The position numbers and the translations under genes are program-made. The notes beneath the pieces were generated by a model that was given only the letters and a program-made list of their open reading frames with translations, was not told the DNA's origin and did not search any database. A stretch of 52,388 nt of DNA from Odoribacteraceae bacterium (GTDB lineage: Bacteria; Bacteroidota; Bacteroidia; Bacteroidales; Marinifilaceae): positions 1 through 52,388 of the forward strand of contig JAISNC010000059.1 of assembly GCA_031276355.1 (NCBI GenBank), read 5' to 3'. This document shows, one piece after another, positions 1 through 7,419 of this stretch (its first letter is position 1; each line of letters starts with the position of its first letter).

Positions 1-74
1 ATATCAATAAGAAAATTGATATGGTAGAATATTTTAAGGGGAAAACAAAAGAAGATTTAAAACGTATAATATAG
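1..74 (+). CDS. 3' end of an unknown phage gene (possible ParB-like partner of IbrA)
   Basis: An open frame runs from the window edge (first full codon at 3) to a TAG at 72-74 and encodes a lysine-rich 23-residue tail ending DLKRII. It stops 16 bp before the GNAT-like gene, so it probably belongs to the same operon. In E. coli, IbrA is partnered by the ParB-like protein IbrB. A ParB-like protein is therefore a reasonable guess, but nothing in these few residues proves it. Confidence 0.45.
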   Translation, partial: INKKIDMVEYFKGKTKEDLKRII

Positions 75-90
75 CAATAAAGATATACCG

Positions 91-489
91 ATGAAAACAG
101 AAGTTTTACAAGGAACAGAAAAACGGTTATACGATCTCGTCGCCCCGCTGGTGATGAACCCGAAAGTGCTTCGACAGAACGAAAACGTGGCATTTAAAAC
201 AACCGAAAAACACGTGTGGATCGTCGCGCTCGATAAGAACGAGTGCGTGGGCTTTCTCCCCGTCCAGCAGAAAAAACTTTTCGGGGAAGTGAATAACTAC
301 TATATTCGTGGCCGAGAAAAGGCCATCTTCTCTCGTCTCCTGGAGCAAGCGGAACGGCAAGTGAAGGAGGCCGGCTACGACTCCATCGTCGTGATCGCCC
401 AAAAAGCGGATTACGAAGTGATGACAAACAGTAAGTATAACGTGGAGAGGGCTTTCGTTAAATACACGAGATTTATCAAGAAGGTATGA
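91..489 (+). CDS. Small GNAT-like acyltransferase
   Basis: This 132-residue protein has the alternating beta/alpha pattern of a GNAT fold. A strand segment around VWIVAL and VGFLPV is followed by a glycine/arginine turn (YIRGREK, about residues 71-77) that could be the acyl-CoA pyrophosphate loop. An amphipathic helix and the strand SIVVIAQ come next. It overlaps the following IbrA-like gene by 4 bp, so the two are translationally coupled. The phage Mu protein Mom, which modifies adenine, also has a GNAT fold, so a DNA-modification role is possible but only inferred. The substrate is unknown, and a plain N-acetyltransferase is equally likely. Confidence 0.6.
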   Translation: MKTEVLQGTEKRLYDLVAPLVMNPKVLRQNENVAFKTTEKHVWIVALDKNECVGFLPVQQKKLFGEVNNYYIRGREKAIFSRLLEQAERQVKEAGYDSIVVIAQKADYEVMTNSKYNVERAFVKYTRFIKKV

Positions 490-1760
490 ATGTTTATGAG
501 GCGACACGGGAGCGATTGTCGTACATATTCCAGGAGTTCGACAACGTTTATGTATCCTTCTCGGGAGGGAAGGATAGCGGCGTGTTATTGAATCTCTGCC
601 TTGAATACATCCGGGAGCATTACCCCGGACGGAAGCTTGGAGTGTTCCACATCGACTACGAGGCGCAGTACAAGATGACCACCGAGTACGTCAACAGGAC
701 GCTCGCGTCCAATACTGACGTGACAGAGGTTTACCGGATATGCGTTCCATTCAAGGTGCCGACGTGTACCTCCATGCACCAGGATCATTGGCGTCCCTGG
801 GAAGAGTCGAAGCGAAACATCTGGGTCAGCACGCTTCCCGAGAACTGCCTCACCAGGGACGACTTCCCGTTCTTCAACGAACGCATGTGGGATTACGAGT
901 TCCAAGAGCGGTTTTCCCTATGGATCCACGAGAAAAAACAAGCGAAACGCACGTGTTGCCTCGTGGGGATCCGGACACAAGAGAGCCTTCACCGATGGAG
1001 AGCGATCCATAGTGATCGCAACTACCGTAACTACAACGGTAAAAATTGGACAAGGCAAGTCCACGAGGATGTATACAACGCCTACCCGGTATTCGACTGG
1101 ATCACGGAAGATATATGGATCGCGAACGCTCGCCACAAGTGGGACTACAACCGTCTCTATGACTTGTATTACAAGGCCGGTGTTCCTATTGATGCCATGC
1201 GCGTGGCCAGTCCGTTCATCTCGCAGGCTCAAGAGAGCCTGAAACTATACCGCGTGATCGAGCCGGGCACGTGGGGAAAACTCGTTTCTCGCGTGAATGG
1301 AGTGAACTTCACGTGCATCTACGGTGGCACGACGGCGATGGGATGGAAATCCATCAAGTTGCCCGAAGGTCACACCTGGAAAAGTTACATGTTTTTCCTG
1401 TTAAGCACGTTACCAATGGACGCGAGCGCAAACTACCTCGCGAAACTCGACACCTCGATAAAATTCTGGAGAGAAAGAGGAGGTGTCCTCTCCGATGAGA
1501 CGATCCAGGAACTAATCGAGGCCGGTGTCACGATAGACGTGGGTGAGACAACAAATTACAAGACGGATAAAAAGCCCGTCCGCATGGAATACATCGATGA
1601 TATAGAGAGCGATGAATTTAACCTCATTCCAACGTATAAGCGGATGTGCATCTGCATTATGAAAAACGATCACCTGTGCAAGTACATGGGATTCTCGTTC
1701 ACGAAAAACGAGAACGAGAAAAGAAAAACCATCATCGAAAAATATAAAAGATTATTATAA
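486..1760 (+). CDS. IbrA-like DUF3440 protein, PAPS-reductase/PP-loop family
   Basis: This 424-residue protein opens with a PP-loop, SGGKDS at residues 26-31, the ATP-pyrophosphatase motif of the PAPS reductase and DndC families. The C-terminal half has DUF3440 features, including the YYKAGVP segment, the IEPGTWGKLVSRVNG segment and the PEGHTWKS segment. Together these match the IbrA family, first described in E. coli as a regulator of immunoglobulin-binding proteins and widespread in phages. PP-loop enzymes of this group adenylate a target and often pass sulfur to it. The real reaction of IbrA is not known to me. The position beside a GNAT-like gene in a prophage argues against ordinary sulfate assimilation. 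Confidence 0.88.
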   Translation: MNVYEATRERLSYIFQEFDNVYVSFSGGKDSGVLLNLCLEYIREHYPGRKLGVFHIDYEAQYKMTTEYVNRTLASNTDVTEVYRICVPFKVPTCTSMHQDHWRPWEESKRNIWVSTLPENCLTRDDFPFFNERMWDYEFQERFSLWIHEKKQAKRTCCLVGIRTQESLHRWRAIHSDRNYRNYNGKNWTRQVHEDVYNAYPVFDWITEDIWIANARHKWDYNRLYDLYYKAGVPIDAMRVASPFISQAQESLKLYRVIEPGTWGKLVSRVNGVNFTCIYGGTTAMGWKSIKLPEGHTWKSYMFFLLSTLPMDASANYLAKLDTSIKFWRERGGVLSDETIQELIEAGVTIDVGETTNYKTDKKPVRMEYIDDIESDEFNLIPTYKRMCICIMKNDHLCKYMGFSFTKNENEKRKTIIEKYKRLL

Positions 1761-1769
1761 TGAATTAGC

Positions 1770-2006
1770 ATGGAAGACATAAAAATCCAAGAACGCAAAC
1801 GGATCGGGGCGAGAATAGCAACGATCCGTCGCTCGTTAGGCATTACGCAAGAGCAACTTGCAGAATCAACCGGATTCAAGCAAGCGAATATATCAAGAAT
1901 AGAAAGGGGACAATACAATGTCACTTTCGATACCCTCACTATAATCGCCCACGCGTTCAACATGAAAATCGACTTCGTGGAAGATCTTTTTTTCGATAAT
2001 ATGTAG
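1770..2006 (+). CDS. XRE-family DNA-binding regulator
   Basis: This 78-residue protein is almost entirely one helix-turn-helix domain of the Cro/C1 type: RIGARIATIRRSLGITQEQL, then the recognition segment GFKQANISRIERG, then the closing helix with LTIIAHAF. There is no dimerisation or peptidase domain, so it is a minimal repressor or activator. It starts 9 bp after the IbrA-like gene in the same direction. A TATATTTG promoter box begins one base after its stop codon, so it may control the structured segment and gene just downstream. That link is inferred from position only. Confidence 0.85.
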   Translation: MEDIKIQERKRIGARIATIRRSLGITQEQLAESTGFKQANISRIERGQYNVTFDTLTIIAHAFNMKIDFVEDLFFDNM

Positions 2007-2014
2007 TATATTTG
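2007..2014 (+). promoter_or_regulatory. Bacteroidetes-type -7 box (TATATTTG)
   Basis: TATATTTG matches the TAnnTTTG -7 consensus exactly. With the usual spacing of about 5 nt, transcription would start near 2019. That is the first base of the long inverted-repeat arm of the structured element, a coincidence that supports both calls. The -33 region falls inside the XRE gene and is only a T-rich stretch, so the promoter may need an activator. Confidence 0.55.
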
Positions 2015-2018
2015 TGCA

Positions 2019-2156
2019 GCCAAACAATCCAAACAGGAATCGATAGCGACCTGTGTCGACAGGCATACAAAATATGCCTGTCGTTCTCATACAGCGTGCG
2101 ATCCTTGTTCTTCGGAGCAATCCTGTTTGGATGTTTGGCGACGGGATGCACGCTGT
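2019..2156 (+). ncRNA. Structured leader or small RNA with two competing long helices
   Basis: Nearly the whole segment folds. Arm A (2019-2038) pairs with A' (2121-2139), 19 bp with one bulged A. H1 is a perfect 11-bp hairpin (2057-2067 with 2073-2083, loop CAAAA). Arm C (2092-2104) pairs with C' (2144-2155), 12 bp with one bulged G. H2 (2105-2110 with 2115-2120) is capped by a C(UUCG)G tetraloop and fills the gap between C and A'. A:A' and C:C' interleave, and only 4 nt join A' to C', so they are probably alternative folds. The UUCG loop and one G-U pair favour a plus-strand RNA over a DNA site. It ends 9 bp before the next start codon, so it may be a switch for that gene. It matches no RNA family I recognise. 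Confidence 0.6.
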
Positions 2157-2165
2157 TTACTATAT

Positions 2166-2501
2166 ATGGAAAAAGACAAAAAAGAAAATCTTAAGACACC
2201 TAATGACTTGTTCGAGGTACTGCAACTATGCGGTGCGATCGGGTATTCAGACGCACAAATATCCGTGATTCTTACGCGTGATTATCCTCCCGAGAAAATC
2301 AAAGACATTCTATCCGCCATCAACACTCCAGGCACCGAAGAATGGAAAAATTATAACTTCGGCGCAACCGCGGGAGAATTCAATCTCGCGTTCAAACTAC
2401 TTCAAAACGCTGGAGAGAGCAAAGACATGTACGAGGCCTACTCTACCGAAATGCGACGCCGCGCTATCAATGTGGCGCTCGAGGAAAAATTCGGGATATA
2501 A
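2166..2501 (+). CDS. Small phage protein, possibly small-terminase-like or DNA-binding
   Basis: The frame is open from further upstream, but the ATG at 2166 is the first start after the structured segment and gives 112 residues. The N-terminal part (about residues 12-50) has helices resembling a helix-turn-helix: LFEVLQLCGAIGYSDAQISV. The C-terminal half is helical, with a segment around residues 65-80 that resembles the regions following the HTH in some phage small terminases. I do not recognise a specific family. Its place ahead of the portal operon fits a packaging or late-gene regulator. Because the structured segment ends at its start codon, its translation is probably controlled. Confidence 0.5.
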   Translation: MEKDKKENLKTPNDLFEVLQLCGAIGYSDAQISVILTRDYPPEKIKDILSAINTPGTEEWKNYNFGATAGEFNLAFKLLQNAGESKDMYEAYSTEMRRRAINVALEEKFGI

Positions 2502-2509
2502 AAATAAAA

Positions 2510-2547
2510 TTTGTCCTTTCTCCAAATTTCCCCTTCCCCTAAATTCG
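2510..2547 (+). promoter_or_regulatory. Phage late promoter 1 (TTTGTCCTTT, 20 nt, TAAATTCG)
   Basis: TTTGTCCTTT at 2510-2519 is followed by exactly 20 nt and then TAAATTCG (2540-2547), a TAnnTTTG-like box. The same 10-mer with the same 20-nt spacing recurs at 7877 and 12811, each time just ahead of a block of late genes. Here it leads the head operon. By the usual -7 geometry transcription starts at about 2552, the A of the first start codon. Confidence 0.65.
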
Positions 2548-2551
2548 TGGC

Positions 2552-2878
2552 ATGGAACAAGAATACATACCTGCCACGGAAGCCATCCAGCGGATGCGCC
2601 TCATAAGTAAAGTAGAGGATGCCTACTTTACCCTGGTACACTTGACTTATAATCACAAAACGGGCGCGGGCGGCGAAACGCGCAAAGTAGAGCGCTGCCG
2701 CTTGCGCCCGTCGCTGCCGGACGGGGTCACGCGGATCGATCCCGACCACTACCTCACCTACGTCGACGGCTCCATGGACGAGCCGCGGATGTGCTTCAAG
2801 AAACTCATCCGGTACGTCGGTTTCCCGCCCGACTACAAGTTACTCAAGGTAAACTGGTTCGAAGATGGAAACATTTGA
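2552..2878 (+). CDS. Unknown phage protein ahead of the portal gene
   Basis: This 108-residue protein has no recognisable motif. It is soluble, with a helical N-terminus (about residues 1-30), a basic middle (GETRKVERCRLRP) and aromatic residues near the end. It overlaps the portal gene by 14 bp, so it is translated with it. The ATG at 2552 lies 4 nt after the -7 box of late promoter 1. The mRNA may therefore be leaderless, or the true start may be Met15 at 2594. Its position suggests a packaging or capsid-assembly factor, which is a guess. Confidence 0.7.
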   Translation: MEQEYIPATEAIQRMRLISKVEDAYFTLVHLTYNHKTGAGGETRKVERCRLRPSLPDGVTRIDPDHYLTYVDGSMDEPRMCFKKLIRYVGFPPDYKLLKVNWFEDGNI

Positions 2879-4352
2879 GTTAACACGCGACTCCGGTTAC
2901 TACGCCGGTGACAGCGGGGTCGTCACCTTCGAGATCCAGGGGCGCTCGTTCGACATCGACGACACCCCCGCCGAGTACCGGAACCTCTACTCCCGGTTCA
3001 CCGGCCAGAACATGACCATGCAGCTGGAAGAGTACACCGTCCCGCTCTGGGGTGAGGGACATAACCTCTACCCGCAAGAAGTATACGAGGCCGTCTCCGA
3101 GAACAAGCTCCTCCCGGAAATCCTGCAAAAACAGGTCGAGTTCCTCTTCGGGAAAGGCCCCTTTCTCTACACGCCCGTCATCGAGGGCGAGGGCGCGCGG
3201 GCCAAGATCACCCGCGTGCCGGTGCACGTTCCGGAGATCGCCGCGTGGTTCGAGTCGTGGGAAACGGCCGGTGTCGACTCCTTGTGGGACTACCTGCTAC
3301 GGCTCACCGAGGACTTCTACTACACCAACAGCGCGATCACCCGCTACCATTTCACCCGCGCCCGGCGCGTGCCCGGTCTCGCCCTCCCCGTGCTGGCGCT
3401 CTCGCACGTCGACGCGTCGGAAGCCAGGCTCGCCACGCGCGAGAAACCGCTCCTCGATCGCCCGCTCAAGGACGGCGACCTGCCGTTCGTCATCACCGGC
3501 GACTGGCTCAACCCCGCGCGACAGTTCGAGGTGTACCATCGCTTCTCTCCCGCCGCCCCGTTCGCCCACGACACGGCCATCAGCTGGGTCAAGGATCGCA
3601 CGCCCGGTCGCGATGTCTACCCATACAACCGCTGGTATCGTGGCCTGAAGCCGTGGATCAAGGCCTCCAACCTCACGCCGCGCTACCTTAACAGCTACCT
3701 CAAGAACGCGCTCAACGCCCACATCCACGTCATCATTCCAGGCGTTTGGATCACGAGCCAGAAAAACACGCTCGAATCCATCTGCCGGGAGAACCTCGTC
3801 AAGGGAACGGCCTTCACGCGCTACTACAAGGGCGTTAAACTGACCGACGAATCGGGCGCTCCCGTCGAGTTCCACGAGGCGATGATCGAGCAACTCGTCG
3901 CCTTCCAGCTCCGGCAGATATCCGGGCTGCTATCCGGCGAGGGCGAGAACCAGGGGAAACTGTGGGCTACCTCCGCCTGGGGCGGCGAGGGCTGGAAGTT
4001 CGAGGAATTCCCCGGCAACTTCAAGGATTACATGGACCCGGTCATCGCATACGACAAGCGGGCCGACCAGGTGATCCTCGCCGGCAAGGGGATCAACGCG
4101 TCCATTACCAACGTCGAGAACGAGGGAGTCATCAGCAAGTCCGGCAGCGACGTGTATTACAACTACCTCATCTACTCGAACGCCCTCACCATCGCCGAGT
4201 ACCTCGTCACGAAGGACATCAACCGGGCCATCCGGCTCAACTTCCCGCGCGCCATCGCCGAGAACATCCGGCTTGGCTTCCGGATCGAGATCCCGGCCAA
4301 GCAGCAAGATACCACGCCGTCAGATCGACTTGAAAATCAACCCGGGAAATAA
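2865..4352 (+). CDS. Predicted portal protein
   Basis: At 495 residues this is the right size for a phage portal. It lies at the head of the structural genes and is followed by a DUF6712-like protein, an arrangement I associate with Bacteroidetes siphoviruses. The C-terminal third carries a portal-like run (ITNVENEGVISKSGSDVYYN and on), followed by a helical tail. A disordered, polar C-terminus ends the protein. There is no nuclease or protease motif. The portal forms the ring through which DNA enters and leaves the head. The call rests on size, context and general resemblance, so it is not certain. Confidence 0.6.
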   Translation: METFELTRDSGYYAGDSGVVTFEIQGRSFDIDDTPAEYRNLYSRFTGQNMTMQLEEYTVPLWGEGHNLYPQEVYEAVSENKLLPEILQKQVEFLFGKGPFLYTPVIEGEGARAKITRVPVHVPEIAAWFESWETAGVDSLWDYLLRLTEDFYYTNSAITRYHFTRARRVPGLALPVLALSHVDASEARLATREKPLLDRPLKDGDLPFVITGDWLNPARQFEVYHRFSPAAPFAHDTAISWVKDRTPGRDVYPYNRWYRGLKPWIKASNLTPRYLNSYLKNALNAHIHVIIPGVWITSQKNTLESICRENLVKGTAFTRYYKGVKLTDESGAPVEFHEAMIEQLVAFQLRQISGLLSGEGENQGKLWATSAWGGEGWKFEEFPGNFKDYMDPVIAYDKRADQVILAGKGINASITNVENEGVISKSGSDVYYNYLIYSNALTIAEYLVTKDINRAIRLNFPRAIAENIRLGFRIEIPAKQQDTTPSDRLENQPGK

Positions 4353-4357
4353 ACGCC

Positions 4358-5284
4358 ATGATCAAGATTCCATTCTCCCCCTATCGATTCGCGTCCGAGG
4401 CCAAGAGCCGGGTCTCCGGCGTGAACGTGACGCTCGAGTTCGCCAACATCGAGAGCGGCCTCGTCAAGATGGCCAGCAAGCTGCGCGACGACACCATCGG
4501 CCCCCTCACCTACGACACCATCGTCGCCTACTACGATCCCGATGACGACGCGCCCGTCCCCGGCGTGCCGGGAGAGGCCCTCGACTACCTCCAGCGGGCC
4601 ATCCTGCACCTCGCCCTCTACAACGAGTTGATATTCCTGATCACCCGGATCGGCAACGACGGGATCACCGTCAAGAAAAACAACGACGAGACCACCATCT
4701 TCAAGTACCAGCAACAGGAACTCGCCGACGCGCTCGTCGAGACCGCGTGGTTCTGGCTCGGCAAGCTCTTCTCGTTGCTTGACGCTAACCCGGCGCTCTT
4801 CCCCTCCTGGGCCGCCTCGTCGCAAAAACAGGAGGTCGACTCGCTCCCCCTCTCCGCCGCCGACTTCAACGAGTGGGCCGGGATCTCGAACCCTTACTTC
4901 GTGGTCACCGCGCGCTGGATCATCCGCGAGGTGTGGATGGACAGCGTGGAAGCCCGCTTCCCTGGAGAGATACCCTCGGGGATGAAACGGGCCGTCACGC
5001 GGGCCGTCGTCTACACGGTCATGGAGATCGCCTGCCGCCGCCTCGCCTACGCCGAGCTACCCCAGCCGATCCGCAAGGACATCGACAACGAGCAAAGCAA
5101 GTACGGCAAGGATAAGGCCGAGGACACCATCCGCTCGTCCGTCGCGGCCGCCTTCGGGTCCAAGGCCGAGCGCTACTGGAAGGACATCGACCGGTTGATC
5201 GACGAGGCCAAGCCGCGCCCGACGCGGAAAACCGACGCTGCGCCCGACGTGCGCGATAACGACAAATTCGCGTTCGTTTTATGA
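4358..5284 (+). CDS. DUF6712-like phage head/neck protein
   Basis: This 308-residue soluble protein resembles the DUF6712 family of Bacteroidetes phages, which usually follows the portal. It has a mixed N-terminal half with several tryptophan and tyrosine residues and a helical centre (residues 195-235). Its charged C-terminal tail is rich in Lys, Asp and Arg. It starts 5 bp after the portal gene and overlaps the next gene by 4 bp (ATGA). A role in head completion or the head-tail connector is likely from position only. Confidence 0.6.
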   Translation: MIKIPFSPYRFASEAKSRVSGVNVTLEFANIESGLVKMASKLRDDTIGPLTYDTIVAYYDPDDDAPVPGVPGEALDYLQRAILHLALYNELIFLITRIGNDGITVKKNNDETTIFKYQQQELADALVETAWFWLGKLFSLLDANPALFPSWAASSQKQEVDSLPLSAADFNEWAGISNPYFVVTARWIIREVWMDSVEARFPGEIPSGMKRAVTRAVVYTVMEIACRRLAYAELPQPIRKDIDNEQSKYGKDKAEDTIRSSVAAAFGSKAERYWKDIDRLIDEAKPRPTRKTDAAPDVRDNDKFAFVL

Positions 5285-6168
5285 TCACAATAAAGGGAAA
5301 GAAGCATCCCATTTACCTGCCGGGGTCGTGGGAAGATCTCACCCCCGCGTGGTACCTCTATACCATCGAGCGACTGCTCCTCCTGGTGGCCGGGCAGATC
5401 ACCCCCGTCGACCTGCGCGTCTCGCTCATGCTTCGCTACACCGGCTACCGCCCTCGCCGGTGGCGACTGTTCCCTGACGATCCCGAACGCCGGGCGATCA
5501 TCAACCACAACCTCGTGTTGCTATCCGGGTTGATCGAGTTCCCCCTCCGGGGAGCCGAGATCAACACCCGGTTCCACCGCAACCCGCTGCCGTTCGTCAA
5601 GATCGGCAGGAGGAGATACGCCGGCAAGCGGTTCGACACCGGCATCGTCATCCGTACCGACATCACCGCCCGCGAGTTTTCCGACGCGTTCGACCTGGTG
5701 AAAGCGTACGCCGCCTCCGGCCGGGAGGAGTGTCTCGACTCGCTCTGCGCCATCCTCTACCCGGCCATCCCCGGCAACCCGCGCGCGAACGCCCTTTCCG
5801 GTCACGAGAGGCGATTCGCCCGCGTCCCCTTCCTGACGCGCTACGCCATACTCGTCTGGTTCACCGGCATAGCGCGCTACTTCATGGATCATCCCGACTA
5901 CAAGGTGCTCTTCTCCGACACCACCGCGTCGCGCCTCGACCGGCCCGATCGCGTTGACCTCGGCCTCTCCGAGATCATCATGCACCTCTCCCTCGACGGC
6001 TTCGGCTCGAAGGAGGAGATGGAGCGCTCCACCATCGTAGAGTTCTTCGACATGCAAGTGAAGTCGCTGAAAAAGAAAATCGCCGCGGCCCTCGCCTCCG
6101 GACTCAAGGAGCACGACATCGCGTCGCGCGCGGGCATTCATTATTCCGTAATACAAAGACTATCATGA
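5281..6168 (+). CDS. Unknown phage structural-module protein
   Basis: I do not recognise this 295-residue protein. It is strongly basic, with many Arg and Lys residues (for example RYTGYRPRRWRLF near residue 60), and has no signal peptide. The C-terminal 35 residues look like a small helix-turn-helix (LKEHDIASRAGIHYSVIQRL), hinting at DNA or protein binding. ATGA overlaps join it to the genes on both sides. In other siphoviruses this position holds connector or tail-assembly genes. Confidence 0.7.
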   Translation: MITIKGKKHPIYLPGSWEDLTPAWYLYTIERLLLLVAGQITPVDLRVSLMLRYTGYRPRRWRLFPDDPERRAIINHNLVLLSGLIEFPLRGAEINTRFHRNPLPFVKIGRRRYAGKRFDTGIVIRTDITAREFSDAFDLVKAYAASGREECLDSLCAILYPAIPGNPRANALSGHERRFARVPFLTRYAILVWFTGIARYFMDHPDYKVLFSDTTASRLDRPDRVDLGLSEIIMHLSLDGFGSKEEMERSTIVEFFDMQVKSLKKKIAAALASGLKEHDIASRAGIHYSVIQRLS

Positions 6169-6719
6169 TCACTCCCGACATCATCAAGCAGCTCCTCCTC
6201 TACTTCTCGCGGTACGTCACGCGGGAGGTGCGCGAGACGATATTCAAGATACCGAAATCCGCGCGATCGGCAGAGTACGCCGAGCTACAATCCGACGTGC
6301 TCGCCCTCGACGAGTCCCGTGCCTTCCCTGACGTGAAATCGTTCATCCTCTCGATCAGCGAGGAATACGTCTCCGACAGGGTAAAGATGCAATCCGACCG
6401 CGTGCTCTTCGTCGAGTACGGCGACATCTCTATCACGCGCACCACCGGCCAAGTCTACAACGACACGCGCCTGGCCATCTCCGTGGCCTGTAACCTTAAC
6501 AAGGCGAACAACGACATGATCACCGAGGCCATCAAGATGCAACGCAACCTGGACATCCTCAAGATCATCCTCGCCGACCTGCAGGAGGAGAACAAGCGCT
6601 GTGGACTCGCGAAGCCACTTGACCTCCCGGCGAGCGTCACGCCCCTCGATCCCACGCTATTCTTCTGGAATGGCGGTTGGACGGCCCACGTCAACCGCCG
6701 CGATCTCGTGCTCGTATGA
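6165..6719 (+). CDS. Unknown phage protein, possible tail-completion protein
   Basis: This 184-residue protein has no signal peptide or membrane segment. The fold appears alpha/beta, with a central strand pair (VLFVEYGDISI and RLAISVACNLN) and a long helix (MITEAIKMQRNLDILKIILA). A tryptophan-containing C-terminus follows. Its place between the head genes and the SufE-like gene, before the tail block, would fit a neck or tail-terminator protein, many of which have this size. No motif confirms this. It shares a 4-bp overlap with each neighbour. Confidence 0.65.
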   Translation: MITPDIIKQLLLYFSRYVTREVRETIFKIPKSARSAEYAELQSDVLALDESRAFPDVKSFILSISEEYVSDRVKMQSDRVLFVEYGDISITRTTGQVYNDTRLAISVACNLNKANNDMITEAIKMQRNLDILKIILADLQEENKRCGLAKPLDLPASVTPLDPTLFFWNGGWTAHVNRRDLVLV

Positions 6720-7117
6720 CCGTGCTGGAGGAGACGCGGCAACTCTTTCTCGCGACGACGGGATGGGTGGAGAGGTACAGCCACATCGTGGATCTGGCCT
6801 CCCGCCTTCCCGTTATGCCCGATGATCTCAAAACGCCGGACAACCGCGTGGCGTGTGCCTCCACCATCTACTTCTCCGTCGCCGCGGAAGGCGACCGGCT
6901 CCGCGTGCGCGCTTACGCCAACACCGCCATCCCGTCCGGACTCGCCGCGCTCCTCGTCGGCACGTTCGACGGCGTGCCGCTCGCCGATGCCCCCCGCCTG
7001 CTCTCCGACCTCTCCAGCTTCTTGCACGAGTCCGAACTCCTCGACAACCTTACACCACCGCGCCGCGCCGCCCTCCTCGCCATGATCGAGCGGGTTAGAT
7101 TATTTAACAAATCATGA
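6716..7117 (+). CDS. SufE-like sulfur-acceptor protein in a prophage
   Basis: The start is the ATG at 6716, overlapping the previous stop, giving 133 residues, close to the usual 138 of SufE. The whole length matches the SufE fold: an opening helix ending WVERYSHIVDLASRLP, the segment PDNRVACASTIYFSV, the helix AIPSGLAALLVG, and the ending LTPPRRAALLAMIERVR. Cys47 lies where SufE has its sulfur-accepting cysteine, but the usual GCQSxVW is ACASTIY. SufE takes persulfide from the cysteine desulfurase SufS. The gene is the last of the head operon. It may instead be a SufE fold reused as a structural or chaperone protein. Confidence 0.8.
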   Translation: MTVLEETRQLFLATTGWVERYSHIVDLASRLPVMPDDLKTPDNRVACASTIYFSVAAEGDRLRVRAYANTAIPSGLAALLVGTFDGVPLADAPRLLSDLSSFLHESELLDNLTPPRRAALLAMIERVRLFNKS

Positions 7118-7139
7118 TGTGATTTTTCTCTCTTTTTTC

Positions 7140-7171
7140 TTGCACGGAATATAGTAAAATTACTATATTTG
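7140..7171 (+). promoter_or_regulatory. hicAB promoter with palindromic operator
   Basis: TTG at 7140-7142 and TATATTTG at 7164-7171 fit the Bacteroidetes -33/-7 pattern with 21 nt between them. The spacer and -7 box hold a palindrome with 10-nt arms, 7148-7157 and 7160-7169, centred on AA. HicB antitoxins usually repress their own promoter through such a site. Confidence 0.75.
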
Positions 7172-7191
7172 CATCATTAAAACAATGCAAC

Positions 7192-7389
7192 ATGAAGAAC
7201 GTAAAAACAATAAAAATCATAAGGGACCTTGAAAAGGACGGGTGGTACCTATTCGAATATAATGGTAGCCACCGGCAATACAGACACCCCTCTAAAAAGG
7301 GGAGAGTGACGGTAAACGGGAAACCGTCAGATGACATCGGCGGGTTTCTGTTAAGAAGTATAGAAAAACAATCCGGGTTAAAATTTTAA
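7192..7389 (+). CDS. hicA: HicA mRNA-interferase toxin
   Basis: At 65 residues this is a full-length HicA. It shows the family's small double-stranded RNA-binding-like fold with the catalytic histidine in GSHRQYRHP (His27). The segments KDGWYLFEYNG and GRVTVNGKP also match. HicA cuts mRNA when HicB is lost. It is the first gene of a two-gene operon driven by the palindromic promoter just upstream, with hicB 30 bp downstream. The pair interrupts the prophage late genes between the head and tail blocks. It may help keep the prophage in the cell or act in phage defence. Confidence 0.92.
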   Translation: MKNVKTIKIIRDLEKDGWYLFEYNGSHRQYRHPSKKGRVTVNGKPSDDIGGFLLRSIEKQSGLKF

Positions 7390-7419
7390 CCCGGATAAAA
7401 ATACCAAAAAAAAGAAAAA

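Noticed and set aside
486..1760. Ordinary PAPS reductase for cysteine synthesis
   Set aside because: The DUF3440 C-terminal half and the phage setting fit the IbrA family, and no other sulfate-assimilation gene is present.
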